From assembly GCA_945892985.1 (NCBI GenBank), contig CAMDDU010000046.1, positions 1 through 34,142 on the forward strand: a stretch of DNA of 34,142 bases, written 5' to 3'. A program made the position numbers and the translations under genes. Positions 1-10,100 of the stretch are shown here, in pieces. The notes under the pieces were generated by a model that was not told the origin of the DNA, ran no database searches, and was given only the letters and a program-made list of their open reading frames with translations. The DNA is from CAITSH01 sp945892985. GTDB lineage: Bacteria; Pseudomonadota; Gammaproteobacteria; Burkholderiales; SG8-39. Numbering within the stretch: the first letter of the stretch is position 1; every line of letters begins with the position of its first letter.

Positions 1-774
1 CGGCCGCGCGCCCCGTCGGACGGGCGCGACCGCATGCGCGGGAGCTATCTTGGGCCGGAGTTTTCGCAGGCCGATATCGAATCGAGGCTCAAGGCCGCGG
101 GTGCGGTGTTTGACACGCTCGCTGACGAGGCTTTGTTTGCCGCTTGTGCCAGTGACCTTGCCGGGGGCTGCGCGCTGGGCTGGTTCCAGGGGCGAATGGA
201 GTTCGGCCCGCGCGCGCTTGGCGGGCGCTCCATCCTCGGTGACGCGCGCTCGCCGGCCATGCAGTCGGTGCTCAACCTCAAGGTCAAATACCGCGAGTCC
301 TTCCGGCCGTTTGCGCCCTCGGTGCTGCGCGAGAACGTTGCCGATTGGTTCGAGCTCGATGGCGACAGCCCTTATATGCTGCTGGTGGACGGCGTCAAGG
401 CGTCGCGCCGCATCGCCATGAGTACGGAACAGAACAAGTTGTTCGGCATTGAAAAGCTCAATGTTGCGCGTTCGGAAATTCCGGCGGTGACGCATATCGA
501 TTACTCGGCGCGCATCCAGACGGTGCACGCTGACACCAATCCGCGCTATCACCGGCTGATCGCCGCCTTTGGCGGCCTGACCGGGTGCCCGGTGCTGGTG
601 AACACCAGTTTTAACGTGCGCGGCGAGCCCATTGTCGGCACGCCCGAGGACGCGTTTCGCTGCTTCATGGGCAGCGAGATCGATGTACTGGCCATTGGCA
701 ATTGCTATTTGCGCAAGGCGGCGCAGGACCCGGCGCTCAAGCTGGACTATAAAAATACATTTGAGCTGGATTGA
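1..774 (+). CDS. Carbamoyltransferase (NodU/CmcH family), C-terminal part
   Basis: This is the 3' part of a carbamoyltransferase gene. The reading frame is open to the first base of the window, so the true start lies upstream; the first ATG in view (34) is internal. About 258 codons are present, against roughly 580-610 residues for full-length family members. The visible part is the C-terminal domain that activates and transfers the carbamoyl group. It contains the conserved block with MEFGPRALGGRSIL, followed by NLKVKYRESFRPFAPSVL and VNTSFNVRGEPIVGTPEDA. Family members carbamoylate hydroxyl groups on antibiotics, Nod factors or surface sugars; the substrate cannot be told here. The N-terminal metal-binding half is outside the window. 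Family assignment is strong; role is open. Confidence 0.9.
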   Translation, partial: RPRAPSDGRDRMRGSYLGPEFSQADIESRLKAAGAVFDTLADEALFAACASDLAGGCALGWFQGRMEFGPRALGGRSILGDARSPAMQSVLNLKVKYRESFRPFAPSVLRENVADWFELDGDSPYMLLVDGVKASRRIAMSTEQNKLFGIEKLNVARSEIPAVTHIDYSARIQTVHADTNPRYHRLIAAFGGLTGCPVLVNTSFNVRGEPIVGTPEDAFRCFMGSEIDVLAIGNCYLRKAAQDPALKLDYKNTFELD

Positions 775-789
775 TTGCCTGTCTGCGAT

Positions 790-813
790 GCCGGCGCCGG
801 ATTGGGCGCCGGC
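790..813 (+). terminator. Hairpin after the carbamoyltransferase gene
   Basis: A perfect 9-bp inverted repeat (GCCGGCGCC / GGCGCCGGC) with a 6-base loop sits 15 bases after the stop codon at 774. There is no following T-run, so it is either a weak or Rho-assisted terminator or an mRNA-stabilising hairpin. Confidence 0.4.
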
Positions 814-976
814 GTGGCGAATCAGCGCAAGTTGCGCCCAGGCGCAGATATATCCGTTGAGGTGAAAACTATCTGCTTGTTTGGCGGTCTGAGGGGGTAT
901 CCTCAGTCCCGCGACATTTTTCCGCATATCCGAACCCGGCATACCGGCACAACGGCAAACATAAGAAGGCACTCAC

Positions 977-1687
977 ATGACCCCGCAGGAACGCGAACTC
1001 ATCACCACCTTTCTCGAGCAAATGCAGCAGACCCGCGCGGGACAAAAAGACCCTGAGGCCGAGGCCGTGATTGCGGCCGCGGTGGTCAGCCAGCCCGACG
1101 CCGCCTACCTGCTGGTGCAGCGCGCCGTCGGCCTTGATTACGCGCTGCAGGCGGCGAAGGCGGATTTGGTCAAAGTCCAGGCGGAGTTGGAGCAGGCGCG
1201 CGCCGCCGGCGGCAATAGCAGCGCTGCGTTTATGGGCCAGGGCGGCAGTTGGGGGCGTTCGGGCAAGACCGCGCCGGTAGCGCCCGTTGCCGGCGCTGCG
1301 GCGCAGGCTGCATTCACCCCCGCGTTCTCGTCCGCATCCGTGGCCAGGCCGCAGGCCGCTGCGGCCGCGCCGGCGCCAGCCCCAGCCCAAGGCAGTGCGT
1401 GGGGCGGCATGCTCGGAACTGTCGCGACGACCGCCGCCGGTGTGGTTGCCGGCTCCTTCCTGTTTCAGGGGATTCAGGGGCTGATGCATCAGGGCGATGC
1501 GAATCGCGGTGATGGCAATCACAACGCGATGGGCTCTAGCGATGCCGGCATTCCTTCACCCAGCCTGCCGCCGACACAGTTTGCCGCGGCCGACCCGGTC
1601 GCGGGCGGCGATATGCTGGATTCGGCAGCCGCCGAAGCCGGTTTTGATGATGGCTATTCCGGCGGCGACGGCGGTGATTCGGCCTGA
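977..1687 (+). CDS. DUF2076 domain-containing protein
   Basis: A 236-residue protein of the DUF2076 family (sometimes annotated as a periplasmic ligand-binding sensor protein). The N-terminus, MTPQERELITTFLEQMQQ, and the following segment with AAYLLVQRAVGLDYAL are typical. A helical stretch follows at residues about 55-75 (LQAAKADLVKVQAELEQA), then an Ala/Pro-rich linker. Near residues 140-165 is a hydrophobic glycine-rich segment (GMLGTVATTAAGVVAGSFL) that resembles glycine-zipper membrane segments. The tail is rich in Gly and Asp (DDGYSGGDGGDS). AAGG lies 7 bases before the ATG. The gene converges with the Bug gene, their stops being 13 bases apart. Molecular function is unknown. Confidence 0.85.
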   Translation: MTPQERELITTFLEQMQQTRAGQKDPEAEAVIAAAVVSQPDAAYLLVQRAVGLDYALQAAKADLVKVQAELEQARAAGGNSSAAFMGQGGSWGRSGKTAPVAPVAGAAAQAAFTPAFSSASVARPQAAAAAPAPAPAQGSAWGGMLGTVATTAAGVVAGSFLFQGIQGLMHQGDANRGDGNHNAMGSSDAGIPSPSLPPTQFAAADPVAGGDMLDSAAAEAGFDDGYSGGDGGDSA

Positions 1688-1700
1688 GCTGTGCCGCTGC

Positions 1701-2672
1701 TTATTCGGACTGGATACCGGTCAGGCGCACCCGCTCCGCGTACTTCCTGACTTCGGCATCGACATAGGCTTTGAAGTCGGCCGGTGAGTCGCCCACCGGT
1801 TCCATGCCCAGTGCGACGATGCGCTCGCGCACCTGCGGATTGTTGAAGGCTGTTTTCACCTCGGCCTGCAGTCTGGCGACGATTTCGCGCGGCGTTCCCG
1901 CCGGCGCGAACATGCCGAACCACCCGCCGTCCACCTCAAAGCCCGGAAAGCCCGCTTCGTTCATTGTCGGCACATCGGGCAGGTAGGATGCGCGCTTGTT
2001 GTGTGTGTAAGCGAGGGCGCGCAGCTTGCCCGCACGAATGTGCGCCAGTACCAGCGGTGGCGTGGTGACCAGCAACTGGATCTGCCCGCTGAGCAGCGCT
2101 GTGGCTGCAGGGCCCGCGCCTTTGTAAGGAATGTGCACCATGCCAAGGCCGGCGCGCACATTGAACAGCTCGCTCGCCACATGCAATTGGTTGCCGGTTC
2201 CGGGCGAGCCGTAGGAAACGCGGCTGTCCTTCTTTTTTGCGAAAGCCAGAAATTCCTGCAGGTTCTGCGCCGGCACGGATGGATTTACCACGACCAGCAA
2301 AGCCTCCACCGCACCCAGATTGGTGACCGGGACCAGGTCTTTTGCCAGGTCGTAGGGAAGCTTGCGGTAAATGCTCGGGTTGACAGTGATCGAGGTTGAG
2401 GTGACCAGCACCGTATAACCGTCCGGCTTCGCCTTGGCCACGGCATCGGCGCCTATCATGCCGTTGGCACCCGGACGGTTTTCAACGACAAAGGTCTGGC
2501 CGGTCTGCGCAGTCAGTTGTTGCGCGACGATGCGCGCGATGGCATCTGGTGCACCGGCTTCGAACGGTACGACGATGCGCACCGGCCTGTTGGGGAAATC
2601 CTGTGCGCCGGCGCCGGCGCACAGGCCGGAGACCAGGAATGCAAGGGCGAAACGCAGGTACTTTTTCAGCAT
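1701..2672 (-). CDS. Bug-family tripartite tricarboxylate transporter substrate-binding protein
   Basis: A 323-residue periplasmic solute-binding protein of the Bug/TctC family, which is greatly expanded in Burkholderiales. It begins with a signal peptide (MLKKYLRFALAFLVSGLCAGAGAQ) followed by the family hallmark FPNRPVRIVVPFEAGAPDAIARI. Later conserved blocks are VVENRPGANGMIGADAVAKA, LPYDLAKDLVPVTN, VSYGSPGTGNQLHVASELF and the HIPYKGAGPA loop. I chose the ATG at 2672 because a strong ribosome site (GAGGAG) precedes it by 6-7 bases; a frame extension to 2792 would place 40 non-signal residues before the signal peptide. No TctA/TctB membrane subunits lie nearby, which is usual for orphan Bug genes. 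The ligand is probably a carboxylate, but unknown. Confidence 0.93.
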   Translation of the reverse strand: MLKKYLRFALAFLVSGLCAGAGAQDFPNRPVRIVVPFEAGAPDAIARIVAQQLTAQTGQTFVVENRPGANGMIGADAVAKAKPDGYTVLVTSTSITVNPSIYRKLPYDLAKDLVPVTNLGAVEALLVVVNPSVPAQNLQEFLAFAKKKDSRVSYGSPGTGNQLHVASELFNVRAGLGMVHIPYKGAGPAATALLSGQIQLLVTTPPLVLAHIRAGKLRALAYTHNKRASYLPDVPTMNEAGFPGFEVDGGWFGMFAPAGTPREIVARLQAEVKTAFNNPQVRERIVALGMEPVGDSPADFKAYVDAEVRKYAERVRLTGIQSE

Positions 2673-2739
2673 GGCAAACTCCTCTTTTGGTTGCGGGCCG
2701 ACGGCGTCTGTGCGCCATGCCGGCGGTGGTATTTTCGGC

Positions 2740-3162
2740 CTAGGGTTTGCTGCCTGAGGCGGGCAAATCCTTGCACGCACCGACCCAGCCATCCTCGGTG
2801 ATGTCCACCACCATGCCGTTCGGATCGTGGTACTTCACCTCATAAAAACCGCCGGTTTTGGAAACCTCGCCCATCCAGTAGGAACCGCCGGCTTCTTCGA
2901 TGGCCTTTTTAGTTTCAGGGACATCATCGACCCAGAAGCCCAAGTGGTGCAGCCCGACAAAATCGGTGCCGCGCTCGCCCGCCGCCTCCTCGGTCTTGTA
3001 TTTGAGCAGTGCGAGATTCATCACCCCATCGCTCAGGTAGACACCCTTGGCATTGATCCAGTCGGTGCCCCCTACGCGGGTGAGGCCGAACGCTTTGATA
3101 TAAAACTCGGCGGCCTTTTCGGGGTCGTCAACAGCAAGGGCGATGTGGCGCAGTTTGGCCAT
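2740..3162 (-). CDS. VOC family protein (glyoxalase/dioxygenase fold)
   Basis: A 140-residue single-unit vicinal-oxygen-chelate protein. It opens with MAKLRHIALAVDDPEKAAEFY, the usual first beta-alpha unit with a potential metal-ligand His. It continues through FVGLHHLGFWVDDV (second His region) and ends near FYEVKYHDPNGMVVDIT, which holds the expected C-terminal metal-binding Glu region. Members include glyoxalase I-like lyases, extradiol dioxygenases and resistance proteins; the substrate cannot be inferred. I chose the start at 3162 by homology, since the longer frame to 3282 adds a 40-residue low-quality extension. The stop lies 67 bases upstream of the Bug start on the same strand, so the two may be co-transcribed. 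Confidence 0.88.
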   Translation of the reverse strand: MAKLRHIALAVDDPEKAAEFYIKAFGLTRVGGTDWINAKGVYLSDGVMNLALLKYKTEEAAGERGTDFVGLHHLGFWVDDVPETKKAIEEAGGSYWMGEVSKTGGFYEVKYHDPNGMVVDITEDGWVGACKDLPASGSKP

Positions 3163-3229
3163 GATGGGTTTCCGGGGTGCGTGTTTTTGTGCGGGTGATG
3201 GATGGTGCGTGTCCGGTATGGCGCCGGCG

Positions 3230-3451
3230 CTATTTCTGTTCTTTTGGCACGGCGATGCACATGGCGCGGATGAATTTTTCAATCCCCTGGGGCGTGATCA
3301 TCGAGCGCCGCGCCGCATCGCACTGTTCGAGCTTTTCGTACGGAATGCGTACGCTCAGGTTTTGTGCGGCGCAGCCCTGGCCGCTGACCGTGGGGCCGGC
3401 GCAGCCGTCGATAATGATGAGCAGCAGAAAGGTAAAATTTGGCAGGAGCAT
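3230..3451 (-). CDS. Small putative lipoprotein
   Basis: A 73-residue ORF whose N-terminus looks like a lipoprotein signal: a hydrophobic run (LPNFTFLLLIII) followed by DGC, where the Cys near residue 17 could be the lipidated residue. The n-region lacks Lys/Arg, which is atypical. The mature part holds three more Cys and ends in KEQK. It lies upstream of the VOC gene on the same strand (67-base gap). A weak GGAAG lies about 10 bases before the ATG. I recognise no family. A 144-codon ORF on the other strand overlaps it but has no recognisable protein features. Confidence 0.45.
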   Translation of the reverse strand: MLLPNFTFLLLIIIDGCAGPTVSGQGCAAQNLSVRIPYEKLEQCDAARRSMITPQGIEKFIRAMCIAVPKEQK

Positions 3452-3580
3452 GATTCAATTGCTTCCGAGTGGGTGAAAACGATAAGCTTGCGCCCTCAAG
3501 CCGCAAGCCTTAAGCCTCTAACCTCTAACCTCAAGGTGGCCGGGATGTTTGCAATCCCCGCCCATTGCCCATTGTAGCAA

Positions 3581-3608
3581 TTGCAAACGAATATTCGGCG
3601 GTCATAAT
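3581..3608 (+). promoter_or_regulatory. Putative sigma70 promoter of the small membrane protein gene
   Basis: TTGCAA at 3581-3586 and CATAAT at 3603-3608 are separated by 16 bases, close to the sigma70 consensus, and lie about 45 bases before the ATG at 3653. This stretch is visibly more AT-rich than its surroundings. No transcription start can be seen directly. Confidence 0.4.
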
Positions 3609-3652
3609 CCTACCCATAACCGTAGCCGTACCTTTACCGAAGGGATCGCAGC

Positions 3653-3883
3653 ATGCACAACAAAGCTTTGGCATTTGGATGGATCGCGGTTTCCGTGCTC
3701 TGGGTTCTTTACTGGATCACCATGACGGCATCGCTGGGGGTCGAGGCCATAGGTGAACTGGTTGCCTCGGCCGGCCATCCGCTGCTGGTTGGGGCTTTGT
3801 GCGTGTCCCTGCCGGTCGGGTTATTCTTCATCGGCATGACTGCGGCCTGGCTCAGGCGAATTTTCTCCGGTGGCAAAGCCTAA
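3653..3883 (+). CDS. Small two-helix membrane protein
   Basis: A 76-residue protein with two clear hydrophobic segments. The first is at residues about 6-27 (FGWIAVSVLWVLYWITM) and the second at about 43-66 (PLLVGALCVSLPVGLFFIGM). It ends with a short basic tail containing WLRRIF and GGK, predicted to face the cytoplasm. GAAGGGA lies about 8 bases before the ATG, and a plausible promoter sits upstream. The stop is 71 bases before the next gene on the same strand. I recognise no named family. Confidence 0.65.
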   Translation: MHNKALAFGWIAVSVLWVLYWITMTASLGVEAIGELVASAGHPLLVGALCVSLPVGLFFIGMTAAWLRRIFSGGKA

Positions 3884-3954
3884 GCGCAGCCGTTCCGGTT
3901 GTTCCCATTTAATCTGGTGCGTGATTCGCGCCCTTAGTTTTCAGGAGATGCAAG

Positions 3955-4704
3955 GTGTCCAACGTCATTGTATTTGCCCCTGGCGGTTATCGCTATATCA
4001 GCGCGGTATTCCAGTATTCGAGTGGTGTCGCCGCCGAGGCGGGGTTTGAGCTGGTACGGGCGCGCTTGGTCAAGCCGCTGCCGATTGCCGATGGGTTTGC
4101 CGCGGTCGAGGCGCATCTCAAGGCCATAGGCAGACCGACTACGGCGTTCGCAGCCTGTGAACTGCGCTCGCCCGCACCCTTCAGTGAGCAGGGTTTCACC
4201 GACTTCAACCGTCACTATGTGCAGACGCTGGAGCGATGGGGTATCTACAAGAACGAAATCAATCCGGTGGCGCGCACCAATGTTTGCCCGGAATTCGACA
4301 AGCCGGATTGCGCGTCGCTCTACGCGTTTACCTACACCGTTCCCACTTCGTCAAAGCGCGGCAGCTTCATTCTCGCAGGTGGCGGTGAGGCGCGCGGCGG
4401 CCCGGGTACCTACCCCGAACGCATCACGCGCTACGGCGAACATTCCACCGATGCTATGCGCGAAAAGGTGCGTTTTGTTGTCGCCGAAATGCACGGGCGC
4501 CTGAGGGCGCTGGGCTTTGACTGGAAGGATGCCATCACCACACAAGCCTATACCGTGTACGACATCGGCCCGCTGATGGCCGACGAGTTTGTCAGGCGCG
4601 GGATTGCGCCTGGCGGGGTGTCGTGGCATTTTTGCCGCCCGCCGGTCAAGGGCCTTGACTACGAAATGGACGTGCGTGGCGCGGCGCAGGAAATCGTCAT
4701 TTGA
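3955..4704 (+). CDS. CnbZ-like / RidA-related protein (possible aminomuconate-type deaminase)
   Basis: A 249-residue protein. The start is GTG at 3955, preceded by AGGAG with an 8-base spacer. The C-terminal half resembles the YjgF/RidA fold: residues about 155-205 carry REKVRFVVAEMHGRLRALG followed by a threonine-rich strand (TTQAYTVYDI), like RidA's pattern of helix then strand. The N-terminal half (VIVFAPGGYRYISAVFQYS) also looks like a degenerate copy of this fold. From memory it matches proteins annotated as 2-amino-5-chloromuconate deaminase CnbZ; I cannot verify that here. No other aromatic-degradation genes lie next to it, so the annotated substrate may be misleading. A generic imine/enamine deaminase is the safer reading. 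Confidence 0.6.
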   Translation: MSNVIVFAPGGYRYISAVFQYSSGVAAEAGFELVRARLVKPLPIADGFAAVEAHLKAIGRPTTAFAACELRSPAPFSEQGFTDFNRHYVQTLERWGIYKNEINPVARTNVCPEFDKPDCASLYAFTYTVPTSSKRGSFILAGGGEARGGPGTYPERITRYGEHSTDAMREKVRFVVAEMHGRLRALGFDWKDAITTQAYTVYDIGPLMADEFVRRGIAPGGVSWHFCRPPVKGLDYEMDVRGAAQEIVI

Positions 4705-4717
4705 CGGTGTGAAAAGC

Positions 4718-4840
4718 CGTCATTACAAACGCAGTGAAGCAGTCTCGTTGCTCTTGTGACGTACAACGGTGACGTACCACGGTGACCTACACCGCAACAC
4801 CACAAGATTGCCGCGTCGGCTTCGCCTCCTCGCAATGACG
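4718..4840. repeat. Inverted pair of interspersed short repeats
   Basis: Two related units face each other between the CnbZ-like gene and the terminator. The left unit starts CGTCATTACAAACGCAGTGAAGC at 4718. The right unit, read on the minus strand from 4840, starts CGTCATTGCGAGGAGGCGAAGC. The second resembles the interspersed GTCATTGCGAGG-type repeat known from many bacterial genomes. Between them lie two copies of GGTGACGTAC/GGTGACCTAC-like sequence. Confidence 0.6.
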
Positions 4841-4852
4841 ATGAATACCTAA

Positions 4853-4886
4853 AATAAAAAAGGCGGCCTAGGCCGCCTTTTTTATT
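4853..4886. terminator. Perfect bidirectional intrinsic terminator
   Basis: An A6 run, an 8-bp GC stem (GGCGGCCT / AGGCCGCC) and a T6 run form an exactly symmetrical palindrome, so it can terminate from both sides. It lies 17 bases past the rhlE stop and serves the CnbZ-like gene from the other direction. Confidence 0.9.
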
Positions 4887-4903
4887 GCTGCTGGTTACTG
4901 CGA

Positions 4904-6580
<1,677 letters not shown>

Positions 6581-6625
6581 GTGAATCTCCTGAGGTATCG
6601 GCCCGGAAAGACTCAAAAGAGTCTT
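6581..6625 (-). promoter_or_regulatory. rhlE leader: hairpin plus strong ribosome site before an ATT start
   Basis: On the minus strand a 7-bp perfect stem with a TTTT loop (AAGACTC / GAGTCTT, 6608-6625) is followed after 16 bases by AGGAG (plus coordinates 6587-6591), then 6 bases to the ATT codon at 6580. The hairpin lies in the leader if ATT is used. Such a structure could control translation, but that is inference. Confidence 0.45.
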
Positions 6626-6775
6626 AACCACCGGTTCAGGCAGATGAGGGACAGCTTTAATGGATGTTCGCAGGTGCCAGATTTGGGACCGCGAAGAGGA
6701 AGGTGGCGCTAACCGGGTGATGCGCTACTCAGACCCTGCGCCCATAATACACGATAAAGCCCTGTACGGAAAGAT

Positions 6776-7075
6776 TTATTTCATCCAGGAGGCGACATCC
6801 TCTGTACTCAGCTCGTAACCCGCCGTCGATTTTGGGGTGTTGTCGACCTTGTGCTTGACCGCGACCTTTTGGAAGGTCTCGGCCAGTTGGATGCTCAGCG
6901 CGGCCAGGGCATCGGGCTCGGGTTTGATCACGGCGACGTTCTCCACGCGCAAAAAGGCGCGTCCGACGAGTTCGATGAAAATCAGTTCGGCCAGGCTGGT
7001 ATGGTGCGTGGCAGGCGCGGCGTGGCCACTTGCGTCGGCCTTGGGCGCTGGGGGAGGGGCTGCGTTTCCGCTCAT
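6776..7075 (-). CDS. Hypothetical protein, 99 residues
   Basis: A small acidic-to-neutral protein. Residues 1-25 are a Pro/Ala-rich, probably flexible head (PPPAPKADASGHAAPA). The rest looks like a compact helical domain (SLAELIFIELVGRAFLRVENVAVIKPEPDALAALSIQLAETF) and ends STEDVASWMK. GGAAAG lies about 9 bases before the ATG. It follows uvrA on the same strand with an 82-base gap that contains a weak hairpin, so it may be co-transcribed or independent. I do not recognise a family. Confidence 0.7.
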   Translation of the reverse strand: MSGNAAPPPAPKADASGHAAPATHHTSLAELIFIELVGRAFLRVENVAVIKPEPDALAALSIQLAETFQKVAVKHKVDNTPKSTAGYELSTEDVASWMK

Positions 7076-7132
7076 GTGAAGATGCTTTCCTGTGGCTGAT
7101 CAATTACAAAATACCCTAACTCTACGCCGAAA

Positions 7133-7146
7133 CGCCCGCACGGGCG
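7133..7146 (-). terminator. Weak hairpin after uvrA
   Basis: Read on the minus strand, CGCCCG and CGGGCG form a tight stem followed by TTT, 11 bases past the uvrA stop. The short U-run makes termination partial at best. Confidence 0.3.
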
Positions 7147-7157
7147 GGCGGTGCGGC

Positions 7158-10100
7158 TTAGCTGCTGCCGTGGTGTTCGAGAAAGTCAGCCAGTGCCCGC
7201 GCCGTGTGTGAACGCCCGGGCGATTGCGCCATGCGCAGTGGCGGCGCTTCGAACACCACGCGCCCGCCGGCATCACCGCCTTCCGGACCCAGATCGATGA
7301 TCCAGTCGGCATCGGCCATCACATCGAGGTTGTGTTCGATCACCACCACGCTGTTGCCGGCGTCGACCAGGCGGTGCAACACGCGTATGAGTTTTTCGAC
7401 GTCGGCCATGTGCAGGCCCACCGTCGGTTCATCGAGCACATAGAGCGTGTGGCTCGAGGCACCGGCGCGGCCGGGGCGCGCCATGGCATTGCCCTCGGCG
7501 TCGATGCGCACCTTGGCCAGTTCGGTGACGAGCTTGATGCGCTGTGCCTCGCCGCCGGACAGCGTCGGGCTTTGCTGGCCGAGCGTGAGGTAGCCGAGGC
7601 CGACGTCCTGCAGTAGGCGCAATGCGTGGTGTAGCGCGGCGTGCGCGGAAAAGAACTCCACCGCCTCGTCCACGTTCATCATCAGCACCTCGCCTATGGA
7701 CTTGCCCTTGAACGGCACCGCCAGGGTCTCGGGGTTGAAGCGCACGCCACCGCAGGCTTCGCAGCCGACTTTCACGTCCGGCAGAAAACTCATCTCGATG
7801 CGCTTCACGCCCTGGCCTTCGCAGGTTTCGCAACGTCCTCCGGCGGTGTTGAAGGAAAACCTGCCGGGGGCGTAGCCGCGCATGCGCGCTTCACTGGTGT
7901 CGGCAAAGAGTTTGCGGATGGTGTCCCAGAAGCCGACATAGGTCGCCGGGCAGGATCGCGGCGTCTTGCCTATGGGCGTCTGGTCGACTTCGAGCACGCG
8001 GCCAACCTGCTCCCAGCCTTTGATGTCCTTGCAGCCGGTGAGCGGCGGCTTGGTCTTGTTGCGACCCCCGGCGACAAGGCGGGCGAGGTTGGCATGCAGT
8101 ACGTCGCGCGCCAGCGTCGATTTGCCAGAGCCCGACACGCCGGTGACCACGCTCAGTCGCGCCAGCGGAATGCGCGCGGCGACATCGCGCAGGTTGTGCA
8201 GTGTCGCACCGACGATCTGGAGCGATGGCGTTTTGGCATCAACGCTGCGTGGCGGATGCAGCGGATGCTGCAGCGGTTGGCGTAAAAAGCGGCCGGTAAT
8301 GGATTCGGGATTGGCCATCAGTTCGGCGGCAGTGCCGGCAGCTATGACGCGGCCACCCAGTTTGCCGGCGCCGGGGCCAAGGTCTATGACGTGTGCCGCA
8401 CGACGAATGGTGTCCTCGTCGTGCTCGACCACCACCAGGGTGTTGCCCTTTTTCTCCAGTTTTTCGAGGGTGTTGAGCAGGATGTCGTTGTCGCGCGGGT
8501 GCAGGCCTATGGTCGGCTCATCGAGGATGTAGCAGACGCCGCGCAGGTTGGAACCGAGTTGCGCGGCGAGGCGTATGCGTTGTGCCTCGCCACCCGACAG
8601 CGTTGGCGCAGAACGATCAAGAGACAAGTAGGGCAGTCCGACTTCGCCCAGAAATCCGAGCCGCGAGCGCAGCTCGGCGATGATGTCACGCGCAATTTCG
8701 GCTTCGCGGCCCTTGAGTTGCAAGGCTTCGAATACTGCGCCCACCTTGTTGACCGGCATGGTCACCAGCTCTGCAATGGAGCGCTTGTGCCAGCGCACCG
8801 CCAGCGCTTCGGGGTTCAGGCGCTGGCCATTGCAGGCGGGGCAGGCGTGCGCGATGCCATCGTCGCCGGCCTGGTCGTCAATCCAGTTGTCGAGGCGCCG
8901 GTCTTCCTGTTCACGGCTGACGTCCTCATCCTCGCTATAGCCGGTGATCTTGATGCCGGTGCCAAGGCAGCTCACGCACCAGCCGTGGCGCGAGTTGAAG
9001 GAAAACAATCGCGGGTCGAGTTCTGCAAAGCTCCTGGCGCAGGAAGGGCAGGCGCGCTTGGTTGAGAACACCTGCAGCGGCAGCGTCATCTCGAGGTATT
9101 GCTTTTTTGACCTGGCTGCGGCGTCGGCGAGCTGGTCCAGGCCGCCCAGTACGTGGACGATGCCCTTGCCAAAATCAAGGGCCCTCTTCAGGCCATCGCG
9201 CAGCGCGGTTTCATTGCCGCCCACGGTGATGTCGGCCACCGGCAGTTCTATGCTGTGTTCCTTGAAGCGATCCAGGCGCGGCCACTTGGCCGTGGGCAGG
9301 AACTCGCCGTCGACGCGCAGGAATTCATAGCCCTTGGCGCGCGCCCACTTGGCGAGGTCGGTGTAATAGCCCTTGCGCGCGGTGATCAGCGGTGCCAAGA
9401 GGCCGATGCGTTGCCCGCCCGAAGGACCGGAGGCCCCTTCCCTCCCGCCGTAGTCGCGCTGAATGCGCGCGGCGATGGCGTCAAAACTCTGCGGTTCGAT
9501 CGGCACGTCGCAGTCGGGGCAATACTGGGTGCCCAGCTTGACGTAGAGCAGGCGCAGGAAGTGGTAGATCTCGGTCATGGTGGCGACCGTGCTCTTGCGA
9601 CCGCCGCGGCTGGTGCGCTGCTCTATCGCCACCGTCGGCGGGATGCCGAAGATGGCGTCGACATCGGGGCGCGACGAGGGCTGCACAAACTGCCGCGCAT
9701 AGGCGTTGAGCGACTCGAGGTAGCGGCGCTGGCCTTCGGCGAACAGGATGTCGAAGGCGAGTGTCGACTTGCCCGAGCCCGATACGCCTGTCACCACGGT
9801 GAACTTGTTGCGTGGAATGTCGACATCAACGTTCTTCAGGTTGTGCTCGCGCGCGTTGTGTATGCGTATCGATTTGCTCTGCTCCAGCAGCCGCTTTTGC
9901 AGCGGAACCCCGCTGGAAAAGCGCGCCAGGCGTGCCTTTCCAGTCGATGCCTTGTCCAGCGCCTCGGTGTATTCGCGCAAGGCCCGGCCGGTGTGGGAGC
10001 TTGGATGGGCGGCCACTTGCGAAGGTGTGCCGGTGCAGACCACCGCACCGCCGGCCTCCCCGCCTTCGGGACCCAGATCAATAATCCAGTCCGAGGCGCG

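Noticed and set aside
3143..3577. 144-codon plus-strand ORF between the VOC and small membrane protein genes
   Set aside because: It has no recognisable features, overlaps the VOC start region and competes with a more lipoprotein-like minus frame.
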